This document shows, one piece after another, positions 1 to 6,404 of a DNA stretch of 12,948 bases. Within the stretch, counting starts at the first letter, position 1, and the number at the start of each line of letters is the position of its first letter. Where the stretch lies: contig JAFQDR010000145.1 of NCBI GenBank assembly GCA_017415945.1, forward strand, positions 1 through 12,948, given 5' to 3'. Made by a program: the position numbers and the translations under genes. Below the pieces are notes generated by a model that saw only the letters and a list, made by a program, of their open reading frames with translations, did not search any database and was not told where the DNA came from. This DNA comes from Oscillospiraceae bacterium (GTDB lineage Bacteria > Bacillota_A > Clostridia > Oscillospirales > Oscillospiraceae).

Positions 1-563
1 ATGCCGCCGCCCACTCTGGCGAACAGTGCCATAAAGGAAGCACCGACACCGAACATGACCATGCATTCGCCCATGAGCAGGGCATCATAGCCTGCGATAT
101 ACTTGAGAACGTGGAACCAGGCGGTGACCTCCAGCAGACCCAGACCCACAACGGTGAAGCCCATAACGGAGCCGGAGGAGAAGGCAACCTGCAAGCCCTT
201 GTTCAGACCCTCGTGTGCGGCCTGGGCGGTGCGTGCGTTTGCGCTTGTGGCGATCTTCATGCCCACAAAGCCTGCGGTGGCGGAGCAGATACCGCCGATG
301 AGGAAGGCCACGGGAATCAGCCAACTGGTCAGCAGCCCCACGGCGGCCAGAATGCACATAATGACCAGTACGATCACGAACACCACAGCCACGGTTTTGT
401 ACTGACGCTTCAGGTAAGCATTGGCACCTTCACGGATGGACTGTGCGATTTCCACCATACGTTCGCTGCCTTCGGAGTAACTCATAACCTTTTTGCGCTG
501 CAGCATGGCAAAGACCAAAGCCACGATTGCGCCGATAAAACCAATCCAGAACATGTTTTCCAT
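1..563 (-). CDS. hppA: Membrane-bound ion-pumping pyrophosphatase, N-terminal part (truncated by window edge)
   Basis: Membrane pyrophosphatases hydrolyse cytoplasmic PPi and use the energy to pump H+ or Na+ across the membrane. The first 187 residues are visible, beginning MENMFWIGFIGAIVALVFAM. They include a first membrane segment (about 3-20), a conserved loop with EGANAYLKRQY (about 48-58), a long hydrophobic stretch (about 60-93), and GFVGMKIATSANARTAQAA followed by AFSSGSVMGF. The fragment stops inside ASFMALFARVGGG, the block that in this family precedes the pyrophosphate-binding region. The start is set by an AGGAGG-type ribosome site just upstream, and a consensus promoter lies 58 bases further up. 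Known members are about 650-800 residues, so roughly three quarters is missing. The residues that separate K+-dependent from K+-independent and H+ from Na+ pumps lie outside the window, so ion specificity cannot be given. Confidence 0.93.
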   Translation of the reverse strand, partial: MENMFWIGFIGAIVALVFAMLQRKKVMSYSEGSERMVEIAQSIREGANAYLKRQYKTVAVVFVIVLVIMCILAAVGLLTSWLIPVAFLIGGICSATAGFVGMKIATSANARTAQAAHEGLNKGLQVAFSSGSVMGFTVVGLGLLEVTAWFHVLKYIAGYDALLMGECMVMFGVGASFMALFARVGGG

Positions 564-620
564 ACAGGCACCCTCCTGAATGTTTGAATTTATGAAATGT
601 GTTGCACTTGCGTTGGTTTC

Positions 621-649
621 ATTATAATGGAAAACAGTTATGGTTGCAA
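621..649 (-). promoter_or_regulatory. Sigma-A-type promoter for hppA
   Basis: On the minus strand TTGCAA (649-644) is followed after exactly 17 bases by a perfect TATAAT (626-621). Transcription would start near 614, giving a leader of about 50 bases before the hppA start at 563. No regulator site is evident. No convincing terminator separates the upstream deacetylase gene from this promoter, so some readthrough into hppA is possible. Confidence 0.75.
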
Positions 650-704
650 TGGTTATTTTACAAAAACGACAGTTAAATAATTAACACGTTGCACAACCGA
701 TATA

Positions 705-1472
705 TCAGCTTTGTCGCTGGCGGCCTGTGTGGTCGATGGTGTAGTTTTCGTTATAGATGAGCTGAGAAACGGGGACGATGGAATATCCCTCGCTAAGCAG
801 GTATTCGATGATGGAGGGCAGAGCCTCGGGGGTATGCAGTGCGGCGTTGTGGAACAGACAGATGCTCCCGGGAGCGGCCTTGCTTGTGACACGGTCATAG
901 ATCTCCTCGGCGGACAGCTCCTTCCAGTCCAGACTGTCCACATCCCACTGGATGACCTGCATTCCCATATTGTTGATGGCGGATACCACATGGTCGTCGT
1001 ATTCACCGTAGGGGCAGCGGAACAGGGTTGGGGCGATTCCCGTGATGGCCTTGATCTTCTCGTTGCAGGCAGTCACGTTGCCGACGATGCCCTCAGATGT
1101 GAGCTTGGTAAAGTGGGCGTGGTCGTCGGAGTGGTTGCCGATCTCCATGCCCGCGTCGTGGAGCTGCTTGACGGATTCGGGATAGCGGTCTACCCAGTCG
1201 CCCACAAGGAAGAAGGTGGCTTTCACATTATAAGAATTGAGGATATCAATGAGCTGCTGTGTGTCCTCGTTGCCCCATGCGGCATCGAAGGACAGGGCGA
1301 TGGCTTTATTGTCCCGCTCCACGCTGTAAATGGGCAGCACCCGCTGTGTTGCGGAAGCTCCTACGATGCGGGGACTGTTGGTCACATAGAACATCAGGAA
1401 GATGGCTGCCAGAAAGCTGAGTGTGGACAGAAGAGATTTCTTACGCTGTATAGCGATTTTGAATTGGTTCAT
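705..1472 (-). CDS. pdaB: Secreted or anchored polysaccharide deacetylase, PdaB-like (NodB family)
   Basis: The 255-residue protein has an N-terminal cytoplasmic tail of about 12 basic residues, then one hydrophobic segment (about 14-31) acting as signal anchor or signal peptide, then a NodB homology domain (about 55-245). Family motifs seen: SFDAAWG with Asp63 as probable catalytic base, HSDDH (metal ligands His114 and His118), RCPYG (152-156), WDVDSLDW (176-183) and LFH (His208). The second Asp of the canonical TFDD motif is Ala64, as in PdaB-type proteins, which carry FDISWG-like motifs there. Length matches Bacillus PdaB (about 254). The family removes acetyl groups from N-acetylated sugars of the wall or spore cortex; here the substrate is inferred. 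Start chosen from a GGAGG site 8 bases upstream. It is divergent from the vitamin B6 kinase gene. It could be a vegetative deacetylase rather than a sporulation protein. Confidence 0.85.
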   Translation of the reverse strand: MNQFKIAIQRKKSLLSTLSFLAAIFLMFYVTNSPRIVGASATQRVLPIYSVERDNKAIALSFDAAWGNEDTQQLIDILNSYNVKATFFLVGDWVDRYPESVKQLHDAGMEIGNHSDDHAHFTKLTSEGIVGNVTACNEKIKAITGIAPTLFRCPYGEYDDHVVSAINNMGMQVIQWDVDSLDWKELSAEEIYDRVTSKAAPGSICLFHNAALHTPEALPSIIEYLLSEGYSIVPVSQLIYNENYTIDHTGRQRQS

Positions 1473-1498
1473 AGGATTGCCTCCGTTCGTTTTTGGTA

Positions 1499-1528
1499 TA
1501 TCCTATGCGGCGGTTACGGCGCACATGA
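1499..1528 (-). promoter_or_regulatory. Possible sporulation-sigma (SigE/SigK-like) promoter for the deacetylase gene
   Basis: On the minus strand CATAGGATA (1507-1499) fits the -10 pattern CATANNNTA/CATANNNT of mother-cell sigma factors. It is preceded after 14 bases by TCATGTG (1528-1522), a partial match to a SigE -35 element. It would give a leader of about 18 bases ahead of the start at 1472. No good sigma-A promoter was seen between 1473 and 1560 on this strand. The match is short and could be chance. Confidence 0.3.
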
Positions 1529-1539
1529 AATTTAATGGG

Positions 1540-1568
1540 TTTCAAAATTCCCCATACTGTGATATAAT
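1540..1568 (+). promoter_or_regulatory. Extended -10 promoter for pdxY
   Basis: TATAAT at 1563-1568 is preceded by TGA, making an extended -10 (TGnTATAAT, 1560-1568). The -35 position 17 bases upstream holds only the weak TTTCAA (1540-1545), as is usual for extended -10 promoters. The predicted leader is about 20 bases and contains the GGGAGGA ribosome site of pdxY. Confidence 0.65.
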
Positions 1569-1594
1569 GTCATATCTTCTTTCGGGAGGAATGT

Positions 1595-2455
1595 ATGAAA
1601 CGTATTGTCACTTTGCAGGATGTATCCTGTGTTGGGAAATGTGCTTTGACTGTGGCACTGCCTGTGATCTCCGCCATGGGGGTGGAGACTGCGGTGATCC
1701 CCACTGCTTTGCTGTCTACGCACTCTGTGTTTCCCGATTTCGAGTTCACGGACTTGACCGACCGCATTGCACCCATTTCCCGTCATCTGAAAAGTCAGGG
1801 CATTACCTTTGATGCCATTTATACGGGGTATCTGGGCTCTCAGCGTCAGATCCAAGTGGTCTCCGATTTCTTTGATGCTTTCAAAACACCCGATAACTTT
1901 ATATTTGTTGACCCCGCTATGGCAGACCAGGGGAAGCTGTACACAGGCTTTGATATGGACTTTGCCAAGGCAATGACTGCCCTGTGCAGAAAGGCGGACA
2001 TCATTGACCCCAATATCACCGAGGCCTGCTTTATGACTGGGATGCCTTACCGTGAGACCTACGACGAGCGCTATGTGCGCAAGCTCATGGATCGGCTGAC
2101 GGATTTGGGTGCCAAGACCATCGTCATTACAGGAGTTACCTTGGAGCCCGGCAAGACGGGGGTCGTCGGTATGGATACCGCTACGGGGAAGACCTATCAT
2201 TATTTCCATCCCCATTTTAAGGGCCAGTTCCACGGCACGGGGGACATTTTCTCCAGCTCTGTGGTGGGGGCACTGATGAACGGACGCAGCCTTGACGAGG
2301 CGCTGCGGATCTCTGCCAACTTTACATATGAGTGCATCCGACAGACTGCCATGGACGAAAATGCCGCATGGTACGGTGTGAATTTTGAAAAGGCACTGCC
2401 TTATCTCATTGACCAGCTTCGTGAGGATGGTCCGCGCAGCAGCTTGAGATTTTAA
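1595..2455 (+). CDS. pdxY: Pyridoxal/pyridoxamine kinase (vitamin B6 salvage)
   Basis: This is a ribokinase-superfamily enzyme of 286 residues, the usual length for PdxY/PdxK. It phosphorylates pyridoxal or pyridoxamine with ATP to feed pyridoxal-5'-phosphate salvage in the cytoplasm. Visible motifs are an N-terminal strand and loop with LQDVSCVGKCAL (7-18), the PTALLSTH segment (36-43), DAIYTGYLGS (73-82), VDPAMAD (105-111), and the catalytic anion-hole motif HGTGD (213-217, Asp217 as catalytic base) followed by a small-residue helix. The start ATG follows a GGGAGGA ribosome site closely; an ATG four bases earlier is in another frame. The gene is monocistronic, with an extended -10 promoter upstream and a strong terminator downstream. 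PdxY and PdxK substrate preference cannot be separated by eye. Confidence 0.92.
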   Translation: MKRIVTLQDVSCVGKCALTVALPVISAMGVETAVIPTALLSTHSVFPDFEFTDLTDRIAPISRHLKSQGITFDAIYTGYLGSQRQIQVVSDFFDAFKTPDNFIFVDPAMADQGKLYTGFDMDFAKAMTALCRKADIIDPNITEACFMTGMPYRETYDERYVRKLMDRLTDLGAKTIVITGVTLEPGKTGVVGMDTATGKTYHYFHPHFKGQFHGTGDIFSSSVVGALMNGRSLDEALRISANFTYECIRQTAMDENAAWYGVNFEKALPYLIDQLREDGPRSSLRF

Positions 2456-2462
2456 GTATAAC

Positions 2463-2504
2463 AAAGCAGATGAATTCCGAATTTGGCGTTCGTCTGCTTT
2501 TTCT
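2463..2504 (+). terminator. Intrinsic terminator after pdxY
   Basis: A 12-base stem (2463-2474 with 2489-2500; one G-U pair) with a 14-base loop runs into a short T-rich tract. It begins eight bases after the pdxY stop codon. Confidence 0.85.
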
Positions 2505-2539
2505 TATTCACAAAATGTTCAACACTTTAGGGGGGGCGG

Positions 2540-2548
2540 TGATATACT
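2540..2548 (+). promoter_or_regulatory. Extended -10 promoter for the interrupted membrane-protein gene
   Basis: TGATATACT (2540-2548) is an extended -10 element. Upstream there is only a loose -35-like TTCAAC/TCAACA around 2518-2525. The initiation region leads into a GGGAGGGAG ribosome site about 10 bases before the ATG at 2583. Confidence 0.5.
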
Positions 2549-2582
2549 GTTATCAATACAAAATCGGGAGGGAGAAATCCGT

Positions 2583-3161
2583 ATGAAACGATTGAAGAAA
2601 TGGTTGATTGCAATTGCCATTTTAATGGGTGCATTTCTAATGATGGGAACGCTGCCTGTTTTTAAATCACAAATATCCGGAATTGAAAATTATCACCCTG
2701 CGGATTCTACGCTTGGGCTTTGTCAGCGGCTATATCCAAGCGAAGATTTTTTGAGTCGTTTCCAATATTAATCGGGTGATTATGAATATTATTACAACGG
2801 CGTTCTGGAAGATTCTTATGCGGTAGCATTCAGTGTGCTGGAGTATACTCCCGAGGAATACGAAGCGGCAAAGGAATATTGTTTTCAGCAGTTTGCCGAC
2901 ACCGATGAGCATCGGTATCAAGTGGGGGATTATCAGTTTATTGAACACTTATGGCAAACTAAGGAAACCGAAACAGGGGAATGGGAGATTTTCTGTGATT
3001 TTCCCGAGATGTTCAATATGTTCGCATACAATGATGCAAATCACACCCTGCTGTTTCTGGGGTATTATGAACCCGACTGCGAACCCGAGACGCAGCTGGC
3101 TCTGACCGATTTTGAAGCATTTTACGAGAAGCATTTTGCAAAGTATTATGCATTGAAATAA
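2583..3161 (+). pseudogene. Small membrane-anchored protein of unknown function, interrupted by one in-frame TAA
   Basis: The frame starting at 2583 reads 62 codons, meets TAA at 2769-2771, and then continues open in the same frame for 129 more codons to TAA at 3159-3161. Without the internal stop the product would be about 192 residues. It would have a basic start (MKRLKKW), one hydrophobic segment (about 8-27; signal anchor or signal peptide), and an acidic, aromatic-rich soluble part with many Tyr, Glu and Phe. Only one base change (for example TAA from TAC, TAT, CAA or GAA) is needed, with no frameshift. The downstream part has only a GTG at 2835 without a ribosome site, so separate translation is unlikely. 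I do not recognise the family. Promoter, ribosome site and terminator are intact, so the break may be recent or a sequence error. Base composition is more AT-rich than in neighbouring genes. Confidence 0.7.
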
Positions 3162-3196
3162 AAAATCCGAAGACCAAATACGGTCTTCGGATTTTT
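3160..3196. terminator. Bidirectional intrinsic terminator between convergent transcription units
   Basis: A perfect 15-base inverted repeat (3161-3175 with 3182-3196, 6-base loop) has an A-run on its left and a T-run on its right. It can therefore stop transcription from both the interrupted gene (plus) and the ABC-F operon (minus). It begins inside the stop codon of the plus-strand gene and ends five bases before the ABC-F stop codon. Confidence 0.9.
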
Positions 3197-3201
3197 GCGT
3201 A

Positions 3202-5088
3202 TTACAGCAGGGAGGAGAGCTCTTCCCATTTTTCGAATTGTTCTTCCAATTGCAGGTTCAGCTTTTCCTTTTCCGTTTCAATTTCCATAAGCTTCTGGTA
3301 ATCACTGCCGTTGGCGGCTGCCAGCTCGTCCAGTTCAGTCAGCTTGGTCTCCAACTTCTCGATCTCCTTTTCCACCTTGGCGATTTGGCGGTCAATGTTG
3401 GGAGGACGCTTGGGCTTTTCTTTTTTCGGGGCCTTTACGGGTTCGGGAGCTTTTTGCTTGGCGATTTGGGCAAACTGAGCCTGTCGCGCCTTGTATTCAC
3501 GGTACTCACGGAAGCTGCCTCGATAGTCGGTGATTTTACCGTCTTCCAGTTCCCAAATACGGGTGGCGAACTTTTCGATGAAGTAACGGTCATGGGATAC
3601 GAACAGCAACGCTTCACCGTAGTCCATGAGAGCGTCTTCGATCCATTCTCGGCTGGCAATGTCCAGATGGTTGGTGGGTTCGTCCAATACCAGCAGATTG
3701 ATCTGCTCACCCATAAGCATACACAGCTTCAATCGGCTGCGCTCACCGCCGGACAGAGTGCCTACGGGCTTGAAGGCATCCTCCCCGGGGAAGCCGAAGG
3801 CTGCCAGACGGTCACGGGCTTCCTGAGGAGAGCACTTGGTTTCGTACAGCATGGTGTCGTATGCGCTGCGGTCAAGGACGGGGAAGGTGACGATCTGGGG
3901 CAGATATGCCATACGGACTGCGGGCCCCTTCTTAATGAAGCCCGTGTCGGGGGATTCTTCACCCATCAGCAGCTTCAGGAAGGTGGATTTGCCTGTGCCG
4001 TTGTCACCGATGAGACCGATGCGCTCTCCCGCACGGATGTCCAGCTCCAGGCTGTTGAACAGCACACGGTCCCCGAAGCCCTTGGATACATTGTCAATGA
4101 TCATGACCTCGTCGGCGGAAAATTCCATTTCCTTGAACTTGGCGGTCATTTTCCGCTGGGTGGTGGGACGTTCGGTCTGTTCCAACTTGGCGATGCGCTT
4201 TTCCATGGAGAAGGCACGCTTGTGGAGCTTGTCGTTGCCCATGAATGCCCACAGGTGCATTTGCGCAGCGGCACGGGTCAGCTGCTCGATTTTCGCCTGA
4301 TCCTTTTCGTATTTCTTCAGCTGCTCATCAAAGCGGCGCTGACGTTCCACCACATAGAAGCTGTAGTTGCCGTTGTAGAACTCTGCCTTGCCGTCCAGAA
4401 TCTCAATGGAGCGCTGAGTAACACGATCCAAGAAGTAACGGTCATGGGAGATGGCCAGTACGGTGCCGTGGAATTTCAGCAGGTAATCCTCCAGCCATTC
4501 CGTTGCGTTCAGATCCAGATGGTTGGTGGGTTCGTCCAGCAGCAGAATATCGGTATCCTCCAAAATCAGACGAGCAAGGTTCACGCGGGTCTTTTCGCCG
4601 CCGCTGAGACTGTCGAACAGCTGCATTCGCATGGACATGGGGATCTCCAGACCGTTGGCAACACGGTTGATCTCACGGTCCATGTCATAGCCCCCCAGTC
4701 TCTGGAAGTCTGCGGACAGACGGTCGTACTCTGCCAGTACCTGGGGAGAGTCGTCGTATGCCATCATCTCCGCCAGTTCGTTCATACGATCCTGCATGGC
4801 ATACAGCCGCTTGTGGGCATCCCGCAGTACGTCCTCCGTGGTCCAGTCGGGGGGATATACGGGGATCTGGGAGATGAGGCCCAGACGCTTTCCGCGGAAA
4901 ATGCTCACACTGCCCTCATCGGGGTGCAGCTCACCCGTCAGAATACGGAACAGGGTGGTTTTGCCGCAGCCGTTGCGGCCCAAGATCCCCACACGCTCCC
5001 CGTTGTTGATCTCAAAACTCAGACCGTCCAGTATGTTTTTGTCCTGTTCAAAGGACTTGACCAGTCCCTGTACAGAAATATCGATCAT
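3202..5088 (-). CDS. ABC-F family ATPase (duplicated ATP-binding cassettes, ribosome-associated type)
   Basis: This 628-residue protein has two ABC ATPase domains and no membrane segments. Domain 1 (about 1-250) has Walker A GRNGCGKTT (37-45), signature LSGGEKTR (161-168), Walker B ILLLDEPTNHLD (181-192) and the switch His215. A charged inter-domain linker (about 245-325) follows. Domain 2 (about 328-545) has Walker A GDNGTGKST (361-369), signature LSGGERSR (445-452), Walker B LLVLDEPTNHLD (465-476) and His499. The C-terminal tail is Lys/Pro-rich and then a coiled coil (about 570-628), as in Uup/YdiF-like members. ABC-F proteins act on the ribosome as translation factors, and some confer antibiotic resistance; which applies here cannot be told. 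It is the last gene of the FHA-SEDS/PBP operon, 20 bases after the PBP stop. Its ribosome site is weak (GAGTG), suggesting translational coupling. Confidence 0.93.
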   Translation of the reverse strand: MIDISVQGLVKSFEQDKNILDGLSFEINNGERVGILGRNGCGKTTLFRILTGELHPDEGSVSIFRGKRLGLISQIPVYPPDWTTEDVLRDAHKRLYAMQDRMNELAEMMAYDDSPQVLAEYDRLSADFQRLGGYDMDREINRVANGLEIPMSMRMQLFDSLSGGEKTRVNLARLILEDTDILLLDEPTNHLDLNATEWLEDYLLKFHGTVLAISHDRYFLDRVTQRSIEILDGKAEFYNGNYSFYVVERQRRFDEQLKKYEKDQAKIEQLTRAAAQMHLWAFMGNDKLHKRAFSMEKRIAKLEQTERPTTQRKMTAKFKEMEFSADEVMIIDNVSKGFGDRVLFNSLELDIRAGERIGLIGDNGTGKSTFLKLLMGEESPDTGFIKKGPAVRMAYLPQIVTFPVLDRSAYDTMLYETKCSPQEARDRLAAFGFPGEDAFKPVGTLSGGERSRLKLCMLMGEQINLLVLDEPTNHLDIASREWIEDALMDYGEALLFVSHDRYFIEKFATRIWELEDGKITDYRGSFREYREYKARQAQFAQIAKQKAPEPVKAPKKEKPKRPPNIDRQIAKVEKEIEKLETKLTELDELAAANGSDYQKLMEIETEKEKLNLQLEEQFEKWEELSSLL

Positions 5089-5108
5089 AAATGTTCACTC
5101 ATTTCTCT

Positions 5109-6404
5109 TTATCTTGTGACCGCAGTCTGCAGTACCTTGTTTGCGATGGAGCCCGCAACAGACACACCGCCGCCGCCCTTTTCCACCTGTACCACAAAGG
5201 CATAGGGGTGTGCTTCGTCATTCAGGAAGCCTACGAACCAAGCGTGGTCTGTGCCGTCGCCCACCTCTGCGGTGCCTGTTTTCGCACCGATGTTCAAGCC
5301 GGGGAAGGTGCCCTTGCCATAAGTTTGCTCTACGTTGTACTGCATGAACAGCTTCATTTCTTGAGCAATGCTTTGGTCAATGAGATTTGTGGTTTTGGGC
5401 TTTTTGTCGTAAGGGATCAGAGTAGGCTCACACAGGGTGCCCTCGTTTGCAATGGCGGAAACCACACGGAGCATACTGTAGGGACAGGTGAGGTTGGTTG
5501 CCTGTCCGATGGCGGACCATGACAGCTCCACACTGCCGTCGGGGAAGGTGTCGTAATTGCCTGCCCAGGTAGGAATGCCGCTGAGACTGTGGGATTCGGT
5601 GAGGCCTAACTTTTTGGAATACTTGGCCATGTTCTCGGAGCCCACCAGCTGTGCGATTTCCGCGAAGGCACAGTTGCAGGAATTCGCAAAGGCGTTTTTG
5701 ATGTCCTGTGTGCCGTGGGTGCCCGTGCAGTTGACGGGGATGCCCTGAATGTTTACGGAGCCTGTGCAGACAAAGCGGCGGGTATAGATGTCGTCCACTT
5801 CATTCAGTGCGGCGATCATGGTGATGATCTTGTATACGGAACCGGGCGTGAAGGTTGCGGCAATGGCACGGTTGATGTAAGCACCGTCGGGAATGCTGCC
5901 CGGGTTGGCGGGGTCGATGACAGGGGAGGACACATGACACAGCACTTCTCCCGTTTTGTAGTTGACGATCTGCACAGAGCCCGCGCGGCCTGCCAGTGCG
6001 GCGTAGGCGGCTTTGTTCAGCTCCGAATCCACAGTCAGCTGCAAAATGGGCGTGGACAGCTGGTAGCTGCCATTGATCAGGTCAAAGCCCAATAGGTCGT
6101 CTGCCAGATTGGTGAGTACACCTGAGCCTGTTCTGCCCTCATAGTCACCCAGCAGATGATAGTTGGCAAGTCTGGTGGTGTAATCCTCGCTGTACTCACG
6201 GCCTTCCGCGTCTGCCAGCAGCACGGCGTTGCGGTCATAGACCTTACCGCCCCCTGTACTTTCGGCGTACAGACCCAGCCCCGAGGTGAAGCTGACCCAA
6301 TCACTGCCGTCGGTGATATAGCGGCCTATGTACACAAACAGACCCATGATGCACGCAATGGCGATGAGCATGACAGAGGCTGCACGGTTTTGTACTTTTT
6401 TCAT
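5109..6404 (-). CDS. Class B penicillin-binding protein (peptidoglycan D,D-transpeptidase)
   Basis: The 431-residue protein has a short cytoplasmic N-terminus, a single membrane anchor (about 9-29) and an extracellular transpeptidase domain (about 140-431). All three penicillin-binding motifs are present: SVYK with nucleophile Ser189 and Lys192, SCN (242-244) and KTGT (375-378). VYDRNAVLLAD (55-65) and the TVDSELNKAAY segment (124-134) match the N-terminal linker of FtsI/PbpA-type proteins. It is shorter than typical class B enzymes (550-700) because the dimerisation/pedestal region is minimal, as in actinobacterial PbpA. The enzyme cross-links stem peptides of new glycan strands. Its ATG overlaps the upstream SEDS gene stop by ATGA, with GGGGTGA serving as ribosome site, so the two are probably made together as a SEDS-bPBP synthase pair. 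Whether it works in division, elongation or sporulation is not evident. Confidence 0.92.
   Translation of the reverse strand: MKKVQNRAASVMLIAIACIMGLFVYIGRYITDGSDWVSFTSGLGLYAESTGGGKVYDRNAVLLADAEGREYSEDYTTRLANYHLLGDYEGRTGSGVLTNLADDLLGFDLINGSYQLSTPILQLTVDSELNKAAYAALAGRAGSVQIVNYKTGEVLCHVSSPVIDPANPGSIPDGAYINRAIAATFTPGSVYKIITMIAALNEVDDIYTRRFVCTGSVNIQGIPVNCTGTHGTQDIKNAFANSCNCAFAEIAQLVGSENMAKYSKKLGLTESHSLSGIPTWAGNYDTFPDGSVELSWSAIGQATNLTCPYSMLRVVSAIANEGTLCEPTLIPYDKKPKTTNLIDQSIAQEMKLFMQYNVEQTYGKGTFPGLNIGAKTGTAEVGDGTDHAWFVGFLNDEAHPYAFVVQVEKGGGGVSVAGSIANKVLQTAVTR

Noticed and set aside
650..704. Possible terminator for the deacetylase gene (GTTAA...TTAAC and GTTG...CAAC inverted repeats)
   Set aside because: The stems are only four or five A/T-rich base pairs and no T-run follows on the minus strand.
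711..1535. A 274-codon open frame on the plus strand opposite the deacetylase
   Set aside because: The minus-strand frame has the NodB motifs, a membrane anchor and a ribosome site. The plus-strand frame has none of these.
1532..2464. A 310-codon open frame on the minus strand
   Set aside because: It is the complement of pdxY, which has promoter, ribosome site, GTGD motif and terminator on the plus strand.
2835..3161. A separate 108-codon gene starting at GTG 2835
   Set aside because: There is no ribosome site before the GTG, and the open frame continues upstream in register to the TAA at 2769, so it is better read as the second half of one interrupted gene.
3238..5205. A 655-codon open frame on the plus strand
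   Set aside because: It is the antisense of the ABC-F gene, whose motifs are unmistakable on the minus strand. The plus-strand translation has no recognisable motifs or ribosome site.
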